Below are positions 34,261-64,000 of a DNA stretch of 64,000 nt, piece by piece. Source of the stretch: Chrysomallon squamiferum (lineage: Eukaryota; Mollusca; Gastropoda; Neomphalida; Peltospiridae); assembly GCA_012295275.1 (NCBI GenBank), contig CM022667.1, positions 1,316,443-1,380,442 of the forward strand, read 5' to 3'. The position numbers and the translations under genes were made by a program. A model generated the notes under the pieces. The model was not told the DNA's origin and did not search any database. It saw only the letters and a list, made by a program, of their open reading frames with translations. Position 1 is the stretch's first letter, and each line of letters opens with the position of its first letter.

Positions 34261-37200
34261 CCAGCCAAGCTTTTATTTATTTGTTGTTGTTTTTTTGGCA
34301 ATTGCAAGATTTCCACCACAGTGCAATTCCAAAAAAAAAAAAAAAATGATAATAATAATTTGAAAAATGTGTCATTCAAAATATTTTTATTTCTGTAAGC
34401 ATGTTTGTATTTATGTATGTACATATGTATGTTTGTGTATATATGTGTGTATGTCTGTCTCTCTCACACACCTACGTGAATGAACTAAACAAAACCTAGT
34501 GGTTTAACACTTTATACTTCCCTGTTTCCAATACAATAAATGTTACAAATACATGTAGAACACCCTTTCTGAAATACTTCATAGACAAATTCCTGGAAAA
34601 AAAACAGAATACTAATAATGAATAACATAATGTATTAGTAATTTAATGAAATTTAATAATTAAGTTAATAGAATATCTTAAACGTTGATAAATAGCTGGA
34701 ATATTTTTTGTATTTGTAAATGATGGTAGAATGTATGTTATTACTAGCAAATATTTACATCCAAAAATAAAATTATTGTTTACAATGGATATAAACCAAA
34801 TTTTTAATTTTTATTTATATTCATCAATATATTAAACAGTAATATCTGATCAAGTTAATAAACCTTCTAAAAATGGAAAACCACCATTATATGTATCATG
34901 AGCTAAAGAGGATGTAAACAGTATTTAATCACTTGTTTCAATTTATAATTTATAATTTATAACTTTATAATTGGATGTCTGCAAAAATTTCAAAATTGAA
35001 TGGTGAATATAAATTTATAATTTAGATATACATAATAACATTTTTTTTTTAAATTATGTATATAAATTTATAATTTTAATGTGTGTATATACAAATTTGT
35101 AATTCTGACATGAGTATATAAATTTCTAATTTTGATGTATATGTATATATTTATAATTTATAATTTTTGTTTACTCTTAGTAGAAGATCACAACAAGCTG
35201 GTACTTTGAAAATAAAATATAACAGTAGACTACCTTATTTCAAAACAGAAAAAGACCAGAGAAAATATTATTACTGAATTTTGTGTTTGAACAAATTAAA
35301 GTTACTACACCTACTGTTGAAAAGGTCACACAATATTTAGAAAGCACCACAGAGTTCATTCAGCTAATGAAATTCATGTCTCTTGATGATCCATTAAGTG
35401 ATGCTACACAGGAAAATTGTGGATACCGACACTTTCAGACCTGACAGTTTTACGACAGTTGTCATGTTTGTGGCAGACAGTTCTGTCCAAAAACAAAAAT
35501 GTTTAGTTGTTGTTGTTTCTTAAAGTTTCAGAAAAGCTCATTGTTTTATCTTGGGAGTCAAAATTATTTCCAGACAATGATAAAGAGATATTCTGACATA
35601 ATTCTGACTTTGAAAATACAAGGTTGTTATTTAGGTATGAAAAGAAAAAAAAGATTACCACCGCACACAAAAAAAATTAATAATAATAATAATAATAATA
35701 AAAATTATAATAATAATAATAATAAATCAAAAAAGTAATTATAATTAATAAATAATAAAAAATATGAAAAATCAAGATTTCAGTTATTTTATTAGCTTTT
35801 AAGACATGTAAATTTGTCTCATCAACTGCCCCAAATGAGGATCAAAGAATATTAACAGTTTTAAAAGCTGTATTTGAAAAAATACTCAGTACCAAGTTTG
35901 GTTATTAAACTAATCAGTACTACTCACAGAAGTAAAATAAACAGTATATTTTAAGTAAGTAAATTTGGTAGAATAATGTAACAAGGTTGAACATTTTTGT
36001 TATTTTTATGTACATCGTTTTTAAAATTTGCTTATAAAATTTACCAAAATGTTTGTTTTTGCTATGATTATTTGTTAAAATTATACTGATAAAAAACAAA
36101 TAAACAAATGTTTTTTAGAAATGTCCATTTTCATTGCTTCTCCACCTGAACAAATCTTTTAAAATATTTCTAATGCCATAATAGGTTTTATTAAGTATTT
36201 AAGTGAATCAAGAAAATAATTCAGTATAATATATTTATTTATTTTTATAATTATTATTGTGTCATTTATATTTTACATACAAGTAGCATTACAGACTGCC
36301 AACACAAGAATGAAATAAATATTTTAGATTCATTTGAAAAAAAAAAAAACTTGCATTTTATAATTTGTTGACTTCATGTACAAAACCAGCTCTTTAATTT
36401 TATCACTGCAGTTATCTCCCTTCTTCATCATGGGATAATTTTTAAACAATTTTTGTTGTATTGAAAAAGAACTGAAGAATTTTAGAAGATACCAAATTCA
36501 TCAAATCTGTTAATATCATTGAATTAGCTAAGACCTTTTGTAAAGAACTAAAATATCTAGCACTGCCCAAGATTATTAAACATTATTTTTTCTTCATTTG
36601 TAAAAGTTATGGAAAAACGAAACACACACAAAAAACAATTAAACAAAATAATAGAAAATTATTATTTGTGGCTAGCAATGTACAGATAAGTAAATGCCTT
36701 TTCCATTTTGTTGAAATTTCAGCTTCCAGATTTACAAGACGCAGACAGCATTAATAATAATAAAAAATTAAAAATAAATAAATAAAAATTAAATTTAAAA
36801 ACATTAAAATTTAAAGTTGAACCCTACTGGTCCAGTGCATTAAATATTTATGATCTTGTGGAGAGGAGACAATCCAGACACAAACAGTTTTAATAAAATA
36901 ATTCTCTTAAATAAATAAAAGAAAATAAAATAATCATAAAATCTAATTATTATTCAGTTAACAAATAAAAACAATGTGTTTTCAGTAGATATACTTTATT
37001 TCACGTCACATGGGCTGATATATTTTATAGTACACTTCAACATCGTGTCAACTACCAAGAATTAATTAACTACTTCATCAATACATGTTTTTATTAAACT
37101 AAGGCTTTCAGCACTTTTGTTGAAATAGACACTGTAAGTCGACAATGGGTTTGATTTCCATCCGATTCCATCCTCAGTTTTTTTGTTCCCTTCCATAATC

Positions 37201-38351
37201 AGTTGGAACAAAATTGTCAAAACGATTATCATAGATATTTTTTAAACAGTAGTTTGAAATATATTAATCCTTAATTTTATTTTTATTTTTTATTTTTTTT
37301 TTAAATTTGAAATTAAAGATGTTTAAAAAAATTATTTAAAAAAATATTTATTAAATTTAATTCTTATTAATGATAAATTACAGTATCAATCATTTTACAA
37401 ATTTCAATTTAATAGCGTGAAGACATTTTTTTACTGGCTTTTCTTTTTTCTCTCCTTAAAAATGATGTTTAAAACTGGCATTAAAATCAGAGAATTTCAC
37501 TGCAAAACTGTTAAAGATTAGCTGTCAGTGATGAAAAATAACATTTAAAAAATAATACAGCCAATTACAAAAGTAATAACACAACGACCTTAGTACGACA
37601 GTTATAAATGAAATATTAATATATTTGCCCATTAAACTACGTTTAAGTGGGTTGCAAAAATAATAATATCTGTGATTCACTTTATTACTTCTCTTTTAAT
37701 ATTCAAATCATCCTCTAACTGATGTTTAAATGCTATGAAAACAAATGAGGATGGGATATGTTAGCTGTTGATAGTCTTACTTTAATAATGTGTTTATAAA
37801 ATTCCAAAAAGGCACTTGTTGCCAACTGACAAAAATATTCCTTATGTCAATGTATGGTTTCTTTTAGATTAGATAAACACCTGTACAGAAATGTCTGAAA
37901 TTTTTTTATTCTTCGTTATTTTAAATAATATTGTTTCTATGGAAATCAAACCCACTGAGTAAGTTATTTCACGCATGGCGCCCAAAGATATTAATTTGCT
38001 TTAGATAAACTACAGCCCGAAAGACAATAACAGGTACAAAGAAAAAAAAAAAAAAAACACGTATCTCAACTCCAGAACAAACTTCCAAGGTAAATAAATA
38101 AATAATTTGCTCTACAGTGCCTTGTAAGAACACAGAACCAATGTGTTATTCTGTGGCACACATATTTCATTTATAAATGGTAATCACTTCATGTCGTAAA
38201 CTGTATTTCACTCATTGATAAGAAGTGTGATATAATGTGTGCATTGTGTGTCAACATGTTAACTCTTTCACTGCCATTTCCCATAGCCGTTTCCCCTTTT
38301 ATTTTTTTAAATTATTTTTATTTTTTTACACAATGGACAGTAGCATTGATT

Positions 38352-38394
<43 letters not shown>

Positions 38395-38960
38395 GACGAA
38401 CACACAAATTTTAATATTCCAAAACAAAACTTGAAACAAAAACAAAATTTACAGTATCAAAACGAATGCTGAATTTGTTTTTGTTGTCATTTCATTTTTA
38501 ATTCTCTGATGAATAAACACAATAAATAAAGATTCAGACAAAAAATACTTCTACAAAATATATGACTGCAAATTAATAAGAAAAAATATAATCTACCACA
38601 CTATCTGATGTTAATAATAATAACTTCTAAACCACATATATGAAGTAAAAACACTAAAATATTGTTGAACCTAAATCAGAACTTGAAACAATAATAGATC
38701 ACAGAAAGACTCAGCGACATGAATGAAAACATTATGTCACACAAGACTTGGTAAGTGAATTAGAAGAGGAAAAAAAAAAAAAAAAAAGTGTATAATTTGA
38801 ACCCTGGGGCCAATAAGCCTGGCAGAAAGAAACTGATATGGATATGTACAATTTAATGTCAGGGATTATCCTATGTTTGCCAAGCCCATGGTTCAAATAT
38901 GAAAACCAATTTTCAGTAAACTATCTTAAATCAGATCCAGTATTTCTGACATTTCTAATT

Positions 38961-38991
<31 letters not shown>

Positions 38992-41932
38992 AAAGAAAAG
39001 GAAGAAACAATAATAATAATTATAATAATTAATAAATTTTTCCCAGGTTATTATGTATATTAAAATTATCAGTCCATCCCTGAAAAACTGTACTTCATGA
39101 TAAATTTTTTATAATTAATGCCATCTGGATAAAAAATTGTTTTACAATTCTATTATCATTCTTTTTAAAAAAATAAAAATAAAAATAAAAATATTTAAGT
39201 AACTTTCAAAAATATCATGAAAAAGAAAATCATTATCCATTACCCTCCCCCAAAAAACAAAAAACAAAACAAAAAACCAAAAAAAAACCCAGCAAAAAAT
39301 GAAAAAAGAACAACAACTGAAATTCAAGTTACGATGCAGTTTTGAAAAGACTTTATATATAATCTATATATTTTAGTAAAATGTATCATGTTGCCAAGAG
39401 TAAGTCAAAACGAGAAAGTACTGTAAGTCACTCAGTTCACCTTTTACAAACACAGTGTAAGTTTTATCCAATGAACTTCAACACTTTACAGCCATACGGG
39501 TGAACTAAAACCAAATACATTTTATCATTCATAATCATGATAAATTTGGGCCAGGCAAAAACAAAAAAAAAAAACTTTATGCAAGGATACAACAGAACGT
39601 GTCAGTGTGAAAAATACGCAAACATTCTGTCTTAAAAAAAAAAAATTCTCTTATCAAAATTGGACAATGATAGTTATTATTCTGATTAATTAAACACAAT
39701 GAATTTAAAATAATAATAGTAATAATAATTAAGAAAGAAAAAAAAAAAGAAAAAGAAAAACAACAAATATTTAACAAAATTAAATAAAAAATAAGTATCT
39801 AAATGGACAAATCTTTTGTTTAGTTCAATGAGTTTGTGTGCAGTAACCATGACAACTATCAACATTTCTAAACACATTTTGCAATGAAAGCTTCAAACAG
39901 TCAAAAAGTGAAAAATACTCTTTTCCCCCTCTTTCACAACAACATAAATTTATGCATGACATGAAAAAAAAAAAAAAAAAAATTATACTCTGACATTTCA
40001 CAAATGCTTTAACACAGTGTTTTCTAACATCTTCTATTCCTCACAAACATTTTTGTCTTCATAATCAAGTAAATTTAAAAGGCTGGGACACACATTTGAA
40101 ATCAGTTGTTTGTTGTTAGGTTTTATTCCATTGTTGTCTCGTTTCCCCAAGATGATGTTATTAGGACTAAAAATATTTATTATTTCTTTTTATTTGAAAT
40201 ATCATTTCTGAAACGGAAGCTGCAAGAGATTTTAAAAAGCTGCTTGAAACAGGTTTACAGAGTTACCTCTCAACACAGAGTTGTTTCCCTTCTCTACATA
40301 AATTCAACATCCTGACATACTAATTTTCAAAACTCATTAGGAATTGAAAAAAAAAAAAAAAAAAAAAAACTGCTGACATATTTATAAATGTGAATTTTGC
40401 AATGTACAAATACCTTGTCTCAGTACCAAATAAATAATTATATTAAAAAAAAAAAAAATAAATAAAAAAAAAAATCTAATAACTTAAATTTATCAAAATG
40501 TTTTGTTCAAAATCTTTACTTTTTACTGTTTTATCTTAAATGAATCCCTAACCCCATTCCTGATATGCTAAATATGAAATTGTTTTAGCAGAAATGATTT
40601 TAATCCTTTTTTTTTCAAAACTTTTTCATGTTGCATAAATGGTTGCAGCAAATACTTGTGCAAGAGGACAATGGAAATTTTAACTTCATTCTATAATATA
40701 AAAATGTTAGAATCAAGTACTCTAAAAATTAGTTATCAAAATGATTTCACACATGTGAAAACCTATAACAAACAAGAGTTCTACAACCAAAGACACCTGA
40801 AAAGACAGGTAATTACTCAACCTGTAAATAATGAAGTCTAATCTGCAGCAATTAATTTAATTTAATTTTTTTTTAAATAAAAAAAAATGAAAAAATGCTT
40901 AAAGTTTTTGTAAATAAGTACAAGATCTTTCTTTCAAAGAAAAAATAAATAAATAAATAATGTTTAAAAATAAATTAAAAACATAAATAGTTTGTTTTTC
41001 AAAAGTTTGGTTTTGGCTGGTTATTGGTAACTACTGAAATAATTATAAAGTCAGTAATGCATGGAGATGAACAGTACAAGAAAAAAAAAGAAAAAAAAAA
41101 GATTTTTTAAAAATACTTTACAACAAAAAGTCCCAATGTCATTCACAATATCACATAATGTTATGTGTGTTTCAGGTTTTCTCAACAGATTTCTAGGCTA
41201 TAGATGGTTTTATGTTGATTTCAAACTTCAACTTGTTGATTAGTTTACGTTGGTCCTGATTTATTTCCTCAGCCACAAGGTGTTTTGGCAATATTAATAA
41301 TAATAATAATAATAGTAATAATAGTAATGATAATAATAATAATAATAATAATGTCTTCAAACCATCAGAGGTCATAATAGATACTGCATAACTTATTGGT
41401 AGTTCCACAGAAGCTTTGTACAAAAGAACACACAGGTCTTGGTGGACACATCAACTCAGATCTTAGAAAATATCACCCACAACTCACTGGCTCTGTTCAG
41501 ATCTCATGAAAAAATTTAATAAATAAATAAAAAATAATTAATAATAATAATAAATGAAAATAATAATTGAAAATAATAATAATAATACTGTATCTGCCAA
41601 ATTAATTCAGCTCCAAATTTAAAATCAATTTTTTTCTTTTTGTTGTTGTTGATTTGTTCATTAATCTGAATAGACTAATTACTGAAAGGTAAAAAAAAAA
41701 ATTTTTTTTTAACTTAATACAAAAAAACAGGCAGTAAGTAACTGGATTTACATTTTCTCGGATTGACAGCAGCTGCTTACACAACAGCATCACCAACTGT
41801 ACTAATCCAAATTTAAAAAAAAAGAAAAAAGAAGATAATAATAATAATAATAATTATAAATAATTTGTTTCACTAACAAAGAGGATTTACCCTTCTTTCT
41901 TCTTTTTTGTTTGGGGTGGGTATAAAATTTTA

Positions 41933-41967
<35 letters not shown>

Positions 41968-42416
41968 AAAAAAAGAGAAGAAAGAACAAAATAAATTATA
42001 AATTAAAAAAAAAAAAAAAAATTTAAAAAAAATTATGTTAATAATAAAAAAAATATATATATATATATATATATATATTGAGCCACAACTGGATACAACT
42101 GCTAAGATCTGAAACATCACTGAGATTTGGTCAATCTGTATTATGATCCACCTTCACAGTGTCACCAAGGTGCACAGAGAAAACAAGGACTGTTTCCGGA
42201 CAAAATGGCCACCAACTTCCACAATAAAATACCTCAACAATACACACGTGTGGTTTTGTATAGAACAACATGCCTTGTATGAATGAATCAGAACATACAG
42301 ACTGCTGCTGAAGCTGGTCACAAACTTTTTTTCTTTTTTTTTTTTTTTTGTTAGTTACTTTTCGTAGTTTTTATGTTTTTTTTTTTTTTAAATTTATATT
42401 GTTGTTTGTTTATTTG

Positions 42417-42447
<31 letters not shown>

Positions 42448-42861
42448 TGTTATTGTAAAAACATCAGCAAGATGGCCCGCCAGAGAGAGAGCAAGAGAAA
42501 CACAGAAACGTGTGCTTACAATATATCACATTGTTGGCACACTGGTGTACCACGTTTGTTTTGCTTCACAAGTGCAGGTCACAATTCACAAAGATGTTAA
42601 GTGCACCTCTGTCCAGCATCACATCATTTCATCGAGCTGGGCAACAAGAGGCGCAAATGCATCAAGTCATATATATAAATATGCAAAACAGCATCCATTA
42701 TCATTTTTATTTTATATCTTTATAAATTTTTTTTTTTTTTTTTTTTTTTTTTTGTTTTTTGTTGTAAATTTGTTTTGTTTGTTTTTAATTTTCCTTTATC
42801 TTTCTTTCTTTTTTCTTTTTCTTTTTTTTCACTTTTGTTTTGTAGTGGCATGTGTTGGCAA
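34261..42861. other. AT-rich region between SEH1L and the Gs-alpha gene, tail to tail
   Basis: I see no conserved coding exon. Contents are homopolymers (for example poly-T near 38353-38388 and poly-A near 38961-38983), triplet arrays, and a degenerate TATAAATTTATAATTT-type minisatellite at 34930-35175. The 42100-42860 part includes less repetitive sequence and should be the Gs-alpha 3' UTR on the minus strand. Open frames here, such as 42510-42964 on plus, are antisense to or flank that UTR and have no domain. Confidence 0.5.
34930..35175. repeat. AT-rich minisatellite with TATAAATTTATAATTT-type units
   Basis: At least five spaced copies of TATAAATTT(A/C)TAATTT-like blocks, each followed by a (G/A)TGTGTATAT- or ATGTATAT-like spacer, recur at roughly 40-55 base intervals. 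No coding content. Confidence 0.6.
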
Positions 42862-60200
<17,339 letters not shown>

Positions 60201-62676
60201 CTGAAAAAAACAAAAACCAAAAATGACTATTAAAATATTATTATTCAGTTTTAAAGTGAACATTCATTAATAACTAAAAAAATAATAAATACAAACTATT
60301 TTCAGCTAAAATAAACTAATTAACTTCAGTGGTCCTAACCTCATATCAAGGTGTTTTCTATTTGTTTCATTTTTTAATTTTTTTAATTTTTTTTTAAAGT
60401 TAGAAAACATACATAAGTCTTGATGTTGAAAGATTTCTTCCTTTCAGTTTCAGTTACTAATTCAGTAGTAATTGGCTAATTTAAATAAATAATTTTGAAG
60501 AAAAAAAATGCTTAAAATTTTCAGTATGATCATGGTTGCCAAAATTACGAAGGATACACATTTCTGAGAAGTCAAGTCTAATTCATTAAACCTCTTTCTA
60601 CTGCTGAAATATTTCTGAACATGTTAAAACAGGGAAAAATTATTACCGACTCTAGGATTATAAATAACAAAAAAAAAAAACTGTCCTTTTTGAACTGTGG
60701 TTATTATTAAACGAAAATCGTATGCAATAAAAATTTTAAAAATAAAAATATTCAGGAAAGACAACATACTGTGGGTGGATTCTGGAGTATGTATGTCCAC
60801 AGGCTTAAAAACTAATTACCACGTTAAAAACCAAGACCTGCGGTTGTGTGATCCCTGCCAGTGCCAAGTCAGGGAAGCTCAACACTGTAAGGAAAATCAC
60901 AGACACCAAATGCCAATGGCAGCCAACACACGCCTACAATGCATGTCTGACACACAGCTTCAAGTCAAAATGATGCATAACACCAACTTATTTTCAAATA
61001 TTGATTTGTTTTCTTTAAAAATACAGTCTCAGCATCTGCATTCAGTGGGAATTTCTTTTTCTTTTTTTTGTCAACTCACCATAGGCATATCAATTATTTA
61101 TTTAAACACTGCACATGTGTTGTTTTGTATGTGTGTGTATGTCTGTTTTGTGTTTGTATGAAGGTTTATGCGTGCTGTATGCTTCATGTATTTATATGTG
61201 GATATGTGTCCGTCTGTATGTTCTGTGTTTATTTGTGTGTGCTGCATAATGTGTGTTTATGTGTATACATTGCAATCATTTGCATGTTATATGGTTTGTG
61301 TGTATGTATGTGTGTGTGTGTGCAATCATGTGTTTATGTGGGTGTCTCTCATCCCCCCACTGGCAAGCAAGAAAAGAACAAAATTCATGTTGAAGATGTC
61401 AGCCATCTTCCATTTCACGACTAGGAGAGTATATATATATACAGAAACAACCGTAATTATCTTTAATATTAAAAATATGAAAGAACAACAACACTGATAC
61501 TAAATGAAAGCAACAGTGTAATGCATTATGACTTGTGGATGACCAGAATTTTCTTTTCAAGTGACCTAATGTTGGATGACAAGGCATATTAATATGAAAG
61601 CTCAGTCCAGAGAGGCAGTCAGCCATGTTGTCTTCAATATCAATACATTTGACTAACACTGGCATATGTACCACCCGGTAGTTGGTTAATCCATTGGTTA
61701 CAAGCTAGACAACAAGCAAATACCATGCAGGTTTGAACATGAAGAACACACCTTTAAAATCAATGTCATAACAGAAAGTGAACAGGTATAAACTGTATTC
61801 ACACGAAGGTATCAGATACACCAGTGCACTGCTTTGGAACAAATTTAATATGCTTACAATCACTGCTGGCTCAACGGAATATGAATACAAGTCTAAGAAA
61901 TGAAAGCTATATATAATTTTTGGTTAAAAGATGAAAAAAAAAGAAAAAAAAAAGAAAAAAAAACATTTAAAAAAAATATTTTCTATCCTATTATATAAAA
62001 ATATCGGTAATTTTTCAAACATTTTGAAACAAGCCAGCCTAGAAATGCAGATTCTTTTAAGCCAATTTATCAACAACAAAAAAATGAATTAGTAGAGAGA
62101 GGCAGTTTATCCAGCTGCCAGAAAGGATACAAATTTAATACCAATACTCCAGTGACCATCTTGTTAACTTCAGCAGATATAACAACTAAAAATATATCAC
62201 AGGAAATGATCAATTCTCAACCTCTGGCTTATTTTAGACACACTTAAGAAGCCCATAAAACTATGTTTGAGTCTTTCCTTAGTGGCTGCTTGCTAAAAAT
62301 AGAAACCAGCCGTCACTGATGAGCTTCACAGCACCATATTTTAATTAGATCTCTTCTTCTGTTTCTTAGATCATTTTATAGCTTCAGTTTCCAATTTCTG
62401 TCTGCCAGTTTTTGCTGGAAACTTGTAATAACTATGTCACATGGCGTCTCATACTTAAAGATTTTGACAAAAATGCAGTAAACAGGTTAATTTCTGAGAT
62501 GGACTTTTGTATTTTTCTTTTTATGGTGTATATAGATATATCAAAATATATCTGTATCTATATCTATATGTATAGGAATATTTAGAATGAAATGTTGTAA
62601 ACAAAAATCAGTGGTTCAACTTTTTTAATTTTATTTATTTATTTTGTTTTGTTTTGTTTTGTTTTGTTTTGTTTTG

Positions 62677-62707
<31 letters not shown>

Positions 62708-64000
62708 TTTATTTATAAATTATTTTAAATAGATTCATGCCATCAGCAAAGTATGGACATCTGAATTAATCTAAAACAATAAAAAAAATAATAAAAAAAA
62801 TATATAATAATAACAATAAATTAAATACACATTGAATGGAGGGCTGTGTAAAATTATCATCATGTACTGGTTGACTATTAAAGATAATGATTAGAATGAC
62901 ACCAATGAACAGATTGCTAATTACATTTTTATTAACGTGTGTTTTCTTTGTTTTTCTTTCTCATTTTTTTTTAATTTACTTTTTAATCTAAATTTATTTT
63001 AATATATCTAAACTAATTCAACTCGTTTCTTTGAAATATTTTAACTAATTAACACATCTGCAAGTTAGAACTTAAAATAAATTCACATGTGTAATCTGAC
63101 AATTTCATTTTGCATCCATTTAATTAGACTTTCTTTAATTTTTAAATTGTATAATCATCATTTTTGAAAAATGAATTTTTTTTCTTCGTGGTTTTATCGC
63201 AGTTCTTTTTTTCTTTTCTTCTTTTTTCTTTTAAAATGGCATTTTTATGTTTTGGCATTTTACCATACCAGTCTTTTTCCTTCCTTATATTTGTTTTTGT
63301 TTTTTTACTTCTTGTGTTTTTACAAAGATTAAATATCTGTAATATGAAAAAAATAACACCAAGTGACCAACTGACAAAACTGTAATTACAAATTAGTTTT
63401 ACCTTAGTATCATTCAATTTTTTTTTTAATTATTATAATTTATATTAACAGATATTTACATTATACTTCTAATGACATGAAGAAATAATCTAAATATATT
63501 AACCATACTTCAAGGTTTTTTTGCTGTTTTTTTTTTCTGGTTTCTAATCTTAATAATGAAGACCATCAAACAAAATATACAGTTTAAAAATTATGTTATG
63601 ACAACCAATTTTCTGTAGTTGTGATATCATTGCTCATAGACCACACTGGTTTGCTTTTGATGAGTTTTAAGTTTCTACTGTTATCAAAAATAAATAAACA
63701 AAAATACAGTACCTGTCCACCATGCACTCACTGACATCACAAGTACAGTTGATAAATGGCAGCTTTCAAATATTATATTATATTATATTATATTTATCAT
63801 AACACTTTGTTATGGCTGATAATACATAATTCAAAACTGTAAAATTATAACTTGGAAATATAAAGAATTTTATCAGAATATTTATTAATCTGCCACATTC
63901 TAAAGAAAAAAGCTGGATGATGGTCTTTTTATATAAAAAAGAAATAAAATAAAATTTAAAAAAGTGGAGTGATGAATTTGAATGATAGTAGCTTAGATAG
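60201..64000 (-). other. GNAS: Gs-alpha upstream intron; no further exon found
   Basis: The preceding Gs exon should encode a PPVELANPENQ-like segment and end in phase 0. No such sequence was found on the minus strand to the window end, so this is intron. Less AT-rich patches lie at about 60770-60990, 61340-61720 and 62030-62480. The 154-codon plus-strand frame at 60697-61161 has no known domain and ends in GT-rich DNA. Confidence 0.65.
62642..62710. repeat. (TTTTG)n pentanucleotide microsatellite
   Basis: About 12-13 perfect GTTTT units run into a T tract. It lies in the intron upstream of the Gs-alpha exon at 60103. Confidence 0.95.

Noticed and set aside
39577-39877. Minus-strand frames with poly-Phe segments
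   Set aside because: They are made by A-rich runs on the plus strand; no conserved content.
60697-61161. 154-codon plus-strand frame in the Gs-alpha intron
   Set aside because: No recognised domain, AT-coded Lys/Ile-rich start and GT-repeat tail. The middle is noted as a low-repeat block, but there is no support for a gene.

Overview
This is a eukaryotic, animal nuclear window. It is strongly AT-rich and packed with homopolymers, (AAT)n/(TTA)n and (CA)n/(GA)n/(TA)n microsatellites. Its genes have many short exons separated by long AT-rich introns with GT..AG borders. Four conserved metazoan genes can be rebuilt exon by exon from splice sites and reading phase. The proteins and gene style suggest a protostome, probably a lophotrochozoan such as a mollusc; this is inference, because no lineage marker is present. 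No bacterial features, CRISPR arrays, rRNA or tRNA genes, or intact transposon ORFs were found.

Layout: 1-8457 has no recognisable coding sequence and looks like intergenic DNA or long 3' UTR. 8458-15842 (minus) is a complete 15-exon CTU2/NCS2 gene (461 aa), a subunit of the cytosolic tRNA 2-thiolation complex. 16100-18700 is intergenic and includes about 1.2 kb of CA/CATA-rich simple repeat. 21599-23387 (minus) is a NEURL2-like gene (NHR domain plus SOCS box) with one apparent single-base frameshift. 25214-31872 (plus) is a complete 9-exon SEH1L gene (368 aa), divergent from NEURL2. 31873-42861 is 3' UTR and intergenic DNA. 42862-60200 (minus) holds the last seven coding exons (250 aa) of a stimulatory G protein alpha subunit (Gs alpha). 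Its penultimate upstream intron is 12.3 kb and its P-loop exons lie beyond base 64000.

The genes are unrelated housekeeping or signalling functions: tRNA modification, ubiquitin-ligase adaptor, nucleoporin/GATOR2 subunit, and GPCR signalling. They do not form a pathway.

The most unusual structure is a recurring one: the 3' end of an exon together with its 5' splice site is tandemly duplicated into the following intron. It is clearest in CTU2 intron 3 (15 copies of a 28-bp unit, the copy nearest the gene start being the real exon end). It recurs in CTU2 intron 10 (3 x 24 bp), SEH1L intron 5, probably SEH1L intron 4, and NEURL2's last intron. A second notable structure is a near-palindrome in SEH1L intron 1 with arms of about 180 bp.
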